A program made the translations under genes and the position numbers. From assembly GCA_963815935.1 (NCBI GenBank), contig CAWFIL010000002.1, positions 372,001 to 436,000 on the forward strand: a DNA stretch of 64,000 nucleotides, given 5' to 3'. Source of the DNA: JARIHD01 sp963815935 (lineage in GTDB: Bacteria; Patescibacteriota; Saccharimonadia; Saccharimonadales; UBA4665). The notes below the pieces were generated by a model. That model did not search any database. It saw only the letters and a list, made by a program, of their open reading frames with translations, and had not been told where the DNA came from. Shown here piece after piece: positions 59,128 to 64,000 of this stretch (positions are counted from its first letter, which is position 1; every line of letters starts with the position of its first letter).

Positions 59128-60696
59128 ATGAAAAAGTTTCAAGAATTTATACCAAAGGACGCCGCCGTTGCATATCACGGCGACCGGATAGTCACCTTTG
59201 AGGTCTCGGCTGACAACATCGCAGCACTTGCGGCTAGCTATTTAGGGCACGGTCTTTACCTTAAGCTGATAGATGCGACCGACGAGCGCCAAGAGGAGCA
59301 TTGTTTTAAGGTTTGGTATGTCTTTGGCGTGCCCGCCGATAACCTATTTGTTGTGCCTATTGTCCGGGTCGACAAAAAAACGGCTGAGTTTCCATCTATT
59401 GCTTCGGTCACGATTGGCGCCGCAGGCTATGAGCGCAAAATTAAGAGCTTTTTTGGCCTAACGCCCGTCGGCAATGCCGATACTCGTGCAATGATCTTGC
59501 ACGAAAACTGGCCAGAGGATATGCATCCGCTCCGCAAGGACTTCAGCTTTGACAAGCGTCCCAGTAAGGCGTCGGGTACACCATATGCATTCCAAAGAGT
59601 TGATGGCGAAGGTATCTACGAGCTGCCGGTTGGTCCAATTCATGCTGGGATTATTGAGCCTGGCCACTTCCGGTTTAGCCTGGCTGGCGAATCGATCATG
59701 CTGCTTGAAGGTCGCCTGGGATACGTACACAAGGGCACCGAAAAGTTGTTCGAGCGGTTAGGTCTGGCCGACCAAGTCCGTTTGTCCGAAAAAATATCGG
59801 GCGATAGCTCGTTCTCGCATTCCCTTGCCTTCTGTCTGGCAGTCGAGCAGCTTGCTGGAGTTTCGGTTCCCGAGCGAGCGAACTACTTGCGTACACTGTA
59901 TGCTGAACTTGAGCGCCTTGCTGCACACCTTGGCGATATAGGTTTTATTATGCTTGACACTGGCTTTAACTTTGGTGGTGCCAACGGCTCCCGTTTGCGT
60001 GAAATGATTATGCAAATCAATGAGCGGCTGACTGGCAGCAGGTTTTTGCGTGGTGTAAACGCCGTAGGCGGTGTAACTAAGGACCTATCTAACGAGCAAG
60101 CCACTGCTCTTTCCGACGAGCTTGCAATGATCCTAAAGGACTTCTTGGAGGTCGTCTCGATTGCTGACAACAATGCTACCCTCAACAACCGTTTACGCAG
60201 TACTGGCTCCCTGGCCTTTGGTGTCGCCCGTGACTATGGCGTAGTGGGTGTGCCCGCTCGGGCTGTAGGTATCGGGCGTGATGCTCGCGCCGAGCACCCA
60301 TATGCAGCCTACGGCAAGCTTCCCAAGCAGGCCGTAGTAGTACAAGAGACTGGCGATGTGTACGCCCGCTTCCATGTTCGGATCGAAGAAGTTAAGGCCT
60401 CGGTGGCTGTTATCCAAAATGTATTGGCAAAACTTCCCTCTGGATCGATCGCTTCAGAGTCTCCTATCCAGCTCAAAAATAAAGCAGTGGCCGTTGGCTG
60501 TGTCGAGGGTTGGCGTGGTGAGATTGTCCATGTGGTTATGACTAACGCAGAAGGCGACATTAGCCGCGTTATGGTTCGTGACCCATCCTTCATCAACTGG
60601 CAGGTTGTTGGTTATTGCGGCCAGGGACAGGTGGTGCCCGACTTCCCGCTTATTAACAAAAGCTTCAATCTGTCGTATACCGGCAACGACCTGTAG
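59128..60696 (+). CDS. HyfG/HycE-like large subunit without NiFe ligands
   Basis: 522 residues: a NuoC-like N-terminal part (about 1-145, with HENWPEDMHPLRKDF) fused to a NuoD-like part (about 155-522). In active group 4 hydrogenases ERxCGxC and a C-terminal DPCxxC hold Ni and Fe. Here the first motif is EKISGDSS (Ser224 and Ser227 replace the cysteines) and the end is SFNLSYTGNDL (512-522), also without cysteine. The NiFe site is absent. This resembles energy-converting hydrogenase-related (Ehr) proteins. It lies four bases after the HyfF-like gene. Confidence 0.88.
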   Translation: MKKFQEFIPKDAAVAYHGDRIVTFEVSADNIAALAASYLGHGLYLKLIDATDERQEEHCFKVWYVFGVPADNLFVVPIVRVDKKTAEFPSIASVTIGAAGYERKIKSFFGLTPVGNADTRAMILHENWPEDMHPLRKDFSFDKRPSKASGTPYAFQRVDGEGIYELPVGPIHAGIIEPGHFRFSLAGESIMLLEGRLGYVHKGTEKLFERLGLADQVRLSEKISGDSSFSHSLAFCLAVEQLAGVSVPERANYLRTLYAELERLAAHLGDIGFIMLDTGFNFGGANGSRLREMIMQINERLTGSRFLRGVNAVGGVTKDLSNEQATALSDELAMILKDFLEVVSIADNNATLNNRLRSTGSLAFGVARDYGVVGVPARAVGIGRDARAEHPYAAYGKLPKQAVVVQETGDVYARFHVRIEEVKASVAVIQNVLAKLPSGSIASESPIQLKNKAVAVGCVEGWRGEIVHVVMTNAEGDISRVMVRDPSFINWQVVGYCGQGQVVPDFPLINKSFNLSYTGNDL

Positions 60697-60731
60697 ATTG
60701 CTCTCAGAGTACCAGGGGTGGTTTACAAACG

Positions 60732-60775
60732 CCTCCGTATAGGTTACGCTTTTAGGTAGTAAACACTTACGGAGG
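60732..60775 (+). promoter_or_regulatory. RBS-masking stem before the aquaporin gene
   Basis: CCTCCGTA (60732-60739) is complementary to TACGGAGG (60768-60775), which contains the ribosome site of the aquaporin gene. Pairing would hide it, suggesting structured translational control. Confidence 0.5.
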
Positions 60776-60779
60776 GTCT

Positions 60780-61433
60780 ATGTCTCTATCAAGAAAGAAA
60801 ATCGCCATGTTGGTGGCGGAGTTTTTGGGTACCGGCGTTTTGACGCTTGCTGTACTTGCAGTGAGTAAGTCGACCATCGGCATCCCTTACTTCGTATCCA
60901 TCGCGGCCGGCGTGGCTGTTGCTGCCGGTACATTGGTATTTGGTGGCGTTTCGGGCGCACACTTTAACCCAGTCATTACACTGGGCTTGTGGTCTGTCCG
61001 CCGCGTCAAGACAACGGTAGCTGTTGTGTATGTCGCAGCCCAATTGCTGGGTGCTGCCGCAGCCTACTATCTATTCACCTACTTCATCAACCAAACCTGG
61101 CACAATGTTGGCACCTTTGAAGGCCGCATCCTGGTGGCCGAAGCTGCTGGTGCGTTCATCTTCAGCCTTGGCTTCGCTGCTGCTGTCTTTCACAAGCTCG
61201 AGGGCGGTAAGGCTGCTGCAGTCGTCGGTATGTCGTTGCTACTCGGTGTGCTGATCTCATCAGCCGGCGCAGGTGGCATTATCAACCCGGCGGTAGCCTT
61301 GGGCGTACGCTCATGGGTATGGGGTACGTATGTGCTCGGCCCAGTATTGGGCGCTGTTATCGGTTTCAACCTGTACAGCTTACTCTTTGCACCTACTAGC
61401 GAGCTGCTCGAAAAAGTTTCTAAGAAGAAGTAG
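60780..61433 (+). CDS. aquaporin-family channel
   Basis: 217 residues, six TMs and two half-helices. Selectivity motifs are NPV (HFNPVITLGL, near residue 62) and NPA (IINPAVALGVRS, near residue 165); the first NPA is altered to NPV as in some members. It passes water or small uncharged solutes such as glycerol. Start with GGAGGG five bases upstream. It is separated by 84 bases from the Hyf-like operon and has its own terminator. Confidence 0.92.
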   Translation: MSLSRKKIAMLVAEFLGTGVLTLAVLAVSKSTIGIPYFVSIAAGVAVAAGTLVFGGVSGAHFNPVITLGLWSVRRVKTTVAVVYVAAQLLGAAAAYYLFTYFINQTWHNVGTFEGRILVAEAAGAFIFSLGFAAAVFHKLEGGKAAAVVGMSLLLGVLISSAGAGGIINPAVALGVRSWVWGTYVLGPVLGAVIGFNLYSLLFAPTSELLEKVSKKK

Positions 61434-61446
61434 TTCTTGGCTAAAA

Positions 61447-61481
61447 ACTAAAAGAACCGTCATCGAGGCGGTTCTTTTAGT
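61447..61481. terminator. terminator after aquaporin
   Basis: ACTAAAAGAACCG (61447-61459) pairs with CGGTTCTTTTAGT (61469-61481). Strong hairpin with T-rich ends on both strands. Confidence 0.9.
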
Positions 61482-61522
61482 CCTCTGTTTTGCAGGCCGA
61501 AAGTAAGCGTTTGGTATGGGAA

Positions 61523-61586
61523 AGGAGCAGTGTCTTAAAAAAGAGTCGCTTGAAGCGACTTGCGGCCGTAGTCGCACACTGCTCCT
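61523..61586. repeat. hairpin resembling the ter-island type, after GtrA
   Basis: AGGAGCAGTGT (61523-61533) pairs with ACACTGCTCCT (61576-61586), 11 bp, and encloses AGTCGCTT/AAGCGACT (61544-61560). It lies in the 229-base gap between aquaporin and GtrA, downstream of GtrA on its strand. A smaller GACGAC/GTCGTC hairpin (about 61639-61662) is nearer the stop. Confidence 0.7.
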
Positions 61587-61662
61587 GATCCTCGACAGTT
61601 CTCGACGCGGCTAGGTAGCCACGGATGGTGCGCGAGGACGACGGTGTAGCATCTGTCGTCGA

Positions 61663-62109
61663 TTAATCGTCATCTTGTCTACCCTCGGTTGCGATAATAC
61701 ACCGAAAGGTGACGGTGTTATTGACCAGGTAGGTCACTACGCCTCCGAAAGCAATACTGATTAGCGAGCCCAAAAGCAGTCCGACGCCGATGTGTGTGGC
61801 AGCTATGTAGCTTACTGAGCTTGCCCCCAACGCGACGCAGGCAACGAGGTTGAATGCAAGCCACCGAACGCTTGTCTGCGTGGCTGTAGTGGCCTGGCGA
61901 TCATGCCAGATGAACCGGCTACTAAGTAGATAGCTGACCTGGGCCGCTAGCATGAAACCGATACCGTACGCCAGAGTGTCGTTGACCTTGACGCATACAA
62001 GCGACACCAGGGTAATCTCCTGCAGTAGTGTGCATGCGGCACCGATGACGCCAAAACGCACAAGCCGCTTGTTCCACGTTCGGCGTAATGACCCCGACAG
62101 CGTAGCCAC
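61663..62109 (-). CDS. GtrA-like membrane protein
   Basis: 148 residues with four TMs and the GtrA/DPMS-like signature at the start (RFGVIGAACTLLQEITLVSL) and end (SIAFGGVVTYLVNNTVTFR). Family members are thought to help flip or present polyprenyl-linked sugars for surface glycans. The start is uncertain: GTG at 62109 has GAGG eight bases upstream, while GTG at 62115 or 62118 are in the same frame. Confidence 0.8.
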   Translation of the reverse strand: MATLSGSLRRTWNKRLVRFGVIGAACTLLQEITLVSLVCVKVNDTLAYGIGFMLAAQVSYLLSSRFIWHDRQATTATQTSVRWLAFNLVACVALGASSVSYIAATHIGVGLLLGSLISIAFGGVVTYLVNNTVTFRCIIATEGRQDDD

Positions 62110-62133
62110 TAACACCACCTCTTTCTTTTTGAG

Positions 62134-62193
62134 AGTAAGTACCTCTTAATACCATCGAGTGTGCCTGCTTAATGGCACTAAGAGGTACTTACT
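62134..62193. repeat. 15-bp inverted repeat in the GtrA leader
   Basis: AGTAAGTACCTCTTA (62134-62148) pairs perfectly with TAAGAGGTACTTACT (62179-62193), with an inner GTGCC/GGCAC. On the GtrA mRNA the arm containing ACCTCTT could alternatively pair with the ribosome-site region AAGAGGT near 62120-62126, a possible on/off switch. Confidence 0.65.
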
Positions 62194-62213
62194 AATCGCT
62201 GACTCGTTAGCTA

Positions 62214-62259
62214 CACATAAACAAGACCCCGTTCGAGGCCTTGTTTATGTGCTTTTTAT
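62214..62259 (+). terminator. hairpin with T-run between Kelch gene and GtrA
   Basis: CACATAAACAAG (62214-62225) pairs with CTTGTTTATGTG (62240-62251), followed by CTTTTTAT on the plus strand. It lies just beyond the stop of the minus-strand Kelch gene. The T-run suits plus-strand transcripts; on the minus strand it may act as an end signal by its strong stem. Confidence 0.6.
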
Positions 62260-62292
62260 AGAACAGATTCAGATGTTAGTCAACTCTCCTTT

Positions 62293-64000
62293 TTAATAAG
62301 TCGTCTCTACCCATGCGCTGCCATTCCAGCGTTTGAGCGGCTTAACAACCCATGCGCTGCCATTCCATACCTTGATGGGCTTTGCTGCCCAACTGCTGGC
62401 GAGGTATACCTTTATTTGGCCACCTACCCCACTGCTGACGATAAAGTCGGTTGCGCTCTCTGCATTGCCTCCAAATGACGAGGTGCTACTGGAAGTCGCC
62501 CCGCTAGCGCCCCATGCTTGCCAGTGGTAACTGGTACCTAGCGATAAGCCACTTAGACCTACGGACATCACCTGGTAAATGCTTGGCGCTTTGTCTGTCC
62601 AGCTCCAACTGGCTGGCGTGGCGGTAAAGTTGAGCTCCTGGGTGTCGTTGAACCAGGTGCCCGATACAGGCCGTCCGCAAGACACCATGAAGTAATTGCC
62701 CATCACAACACCACCGGCGCTTCGACGGGCACCAGGGGTATTGGCTGTAGCTTGTGTGGTCCAAGATGTAAACGAACTAGTGCTAGTGTAGCGGACGGTA
62801 TTGTTGACTACCGACCCATCGTAACCGCCAAAGCAAACAAGGCGCTGGTTGGTGCTGTCGTAGCCCATAACCGCACCACGGATGGCTAGGCCGCCTGTTA
62901 CGTTAGTATTGGTCCAGGCGCCGTTGGTGGTTGTGAGATCTAGGTAGAACAATTGCGACGAGAAGGTAGTGCCTGCCGCGTTGGTAGTGCCTGCGTGGAT
63001 GTACAGGCGATTGTTGCCGCTGTCGTACGCAAAGCAAGACTGCCAGACGGCTGTGGCCCCCGTACCAGTTGGCGAAAGTTGCGTCCAGGCCTCGCTGCCC
63101 TGGGTTAGGCTGAGCGCCCAAACGTCGCTCAAAACGGTGCCCCCTGTGGCCTGCCCACCCCACAGCACTAAGCGTTGGTGAGCCGCATCATAGCAGCCTG
63201 CCATGAGCCAACGGGCTGTAGGGGCTGTGCCAGTCGGTGTTAGCTTGGTCGCCTGGTACATGCCGTGCATGTCGGCTTTGAGCTGCCAGACATCGTTGGT
63301 GCGCTGAGAAGACCCAGTTAGTCCACCAAAGAAAATAATACGATCATTGGCCGCATCGTACACTGCCAGCGCACCTTCACATTGCGGGATATTGAATGGG
63401 CCTTTTGCTGCCCAACGCCATTTGTTGTTCGTTCTGTCGTAGGCCCACACTTCCGATACGTGGTCGCCGCGCGCAATGGTCGCGTCGTCGTCCATGCCGC
63501 TGTAGCCATTGATGAGCACCATTTCACCAGAGGTACTGTTATAGGTAAAGGCTGGCGCGTCGCGGGTATGGAAGTAGTCGACAATATTGAGGCTGTAGAC
63601 GCTAGCGCTAGTCGACGTATCATTCAGGTCGAAGGCGTAAGTATACTTATCGGTCGAATCATAGGTGTACATCATGGACATCACCATCAGGTTGCGGCTT
63701 GTATCGACAGCACCATTGCTGCTGGAGATCGGTATGTAGCCTTGGTTGGCGGTATCGTTGCTCTTTATCTGCGTCCACGCCTCGCTGCCGCTGGTCAGTG
63801 ACAGCTGGATAACGTCGTTGCGGTTGGTGGCGCTACTGCCCTGCCAGCCACCGGTAATAATGGCTCGCTGATTGACCACGTCGTAGCCGATTGAGCCGAG
63901 CTCACGACCGCCAGGTGCTGTGCCTGTCGGGGTGATCTGTGCAAATGAACCGCCGCTAATACTGTATTGCCAGACATCGTTAAGGTATGCACTGCCGCTG
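62293..64000 (-). CDS. Kelch-repeat protein, 5' end outside the window
   Basis: At least 568 residues; the frame stays open to base 64000, so the true start lies further on. The chain is built of Kelch-type beta-propeller blades (about 55-65 residues each, e.g. ITGGWQGSSATNRNDVIQLSL, FFGGLTGSSQRTNDVWQL, LVLWGGQATGGTVLSDVWAL, LVCFGGYDGSVVNNTVRY). The C-terminus has two copies of a WNGSAWV unit (KVWNGSAWVVKPLKRWNGSAWV), often seen in secreted or phage-tail-like proteins. It is probably exported and binds a partner or glycan. Rich in Ser, Thr and Gly. Confidence 0.87.
   Translation of the reverse strand, partial: SGSAYLNDVWQYSISGGSFAQITPTGTAPGGRELGSIGYDVVNQRAIITGGWQGSSATNRNDVIQLSLTSGSEAWTQIKSNDTANQGYIPISSSNGAVDTSRNLMVMSMMYTYDSTDKYTYAFDLNDTSTSASVYSLNIVDYFHTRDAPAFTYNSTSGEMVLINGYSGMDDDATIARGDHVSEVWAYDRTNNKWRWAAKGPFNIPQCEGALAVYDAANDRIIFFGGLTGSSQRTNDVWQLKADMHGMYQATKLTPTGTAPTARWLMAGCYDAAHQRLVLWGGQATGGTVLSDVWALSLTQGSEAWTQLSPTGTGATAVWQSCFAYDSGNNRLYIHAGTTNAAGTTFSSQLFYLDLTTTNGAWTNTNVTGGLAIRGAVMGYDSTNQRLVCFGGYDGSVVNNTVRYTSTSSFTSWTTQATANTPGARRSAGGVVMGNYFMVSCGRPVSGTWFNDTQELNFTATPASWSWTDKAPSIYQVMSVGLSGLSLGTSYHWQAWGASGATSSSTSSFGGNAESATDFIVSSGVGGQIKVYLASSWAAKPIKVWNGSAWVVKPLKRWNGSAWVETTY

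Noticed and set aside
1..64000. CRISPR array, rRNA, transposase or prophage
   Set aside because: No regularly spaced direct repeats, no rRNA-like stretches, no transposase or phage structural motifs were found on reading both strands.

Overview
The window reads as a chromosomal segment of a Patescibacterium (CPR), most probably Candidatus Saccharibacteria. Supporting this inference are: the standard code with TAA, TAG and TGA all used as stops; many single-gene units whose -10 box lies only 6-9 bases before the start codon (leaderless mRNAs); a half-size MFS protein; a membrane-anchored Clp-type ATPase; an orphan cobalamin adenosyltransferase; and an F-type ATP synthase operon led by an AtpZ/AtpI-type gene. 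Genus cannot be given from sequence alone.

Layout. 0-11.5 kb: 3' part of UDP-glucose dehydrogenase, a pseudopilin, two Crp/Fnr regulators, a membrane Clp-like AAA+ operon, lipid genes (diacylglycerol-kinase-like and CDP-alcohol phosphotransferase) and a large TraG/VirB4-like ATPase. 11.6-24.8 kb: a GC-rich, actinobacterial-looking ter (tellurium-resistance-type stress) island with TerF-type vWA, two TerD proteins, a TerC/DUF475 membrane protein, a four-gene biosynthetic operon (PRTase, HpcH-like lyase, PRTase, HAD) and several unrecognised genes. Its coding DNA is GC-rich, yet its promoters are AT-rich and resemble those of the flanking genome, and nearly every unit carries a structured leader and a long 3' hairpin. 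24.8-45.3 kb: ordinary accessory and housekeeping genes (Nudix, permease, a double isoprenoid synthase, a Ter-type ATP-grasp enzyme, transglutaminase-like protein, glycosyltransferases, SmpB, nuclease, glutaredoxin) and a tRNA-Asn interrupted in its anticodon by a group I intron. 45.4-52.4 kb: complete atp operon with an extra small gene between atpD and atpC. 53.5-60.7 kb: a six-gene hydrogenase-4/complex-I-like operon whose peripheral subunits have lost the NiFe ligands and most Fe-S ligands while the ion-pumping membrane arm looks intact. 60.7-64 kb: aquaporin, GtrA-like protein and a Kelch-repeat protein cut by the window end.

Togetherness. CRP-like palindromes (TGTGA-N6-TCAC) lie upstream of the atp operon (two), upstream of the redox-dead complex operon (one) and near 42.9 kb (one). 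They plausibly link energy genes to the two Crp/Fnr proteins encoded at the left end. The ter island probably makes a nucleoside-like or other small metabolite and a membrane-associated stress complex; the Ter-type ATP-grasp gene near 32 kb may belong to the same pathway. The strongest candidates for undescribed biology are the redox-centre-less Hyf-like complex, the RNA-structured ter island, the tRNA-Asn group I intron and the tandem isoprenoid-synthase fusion.
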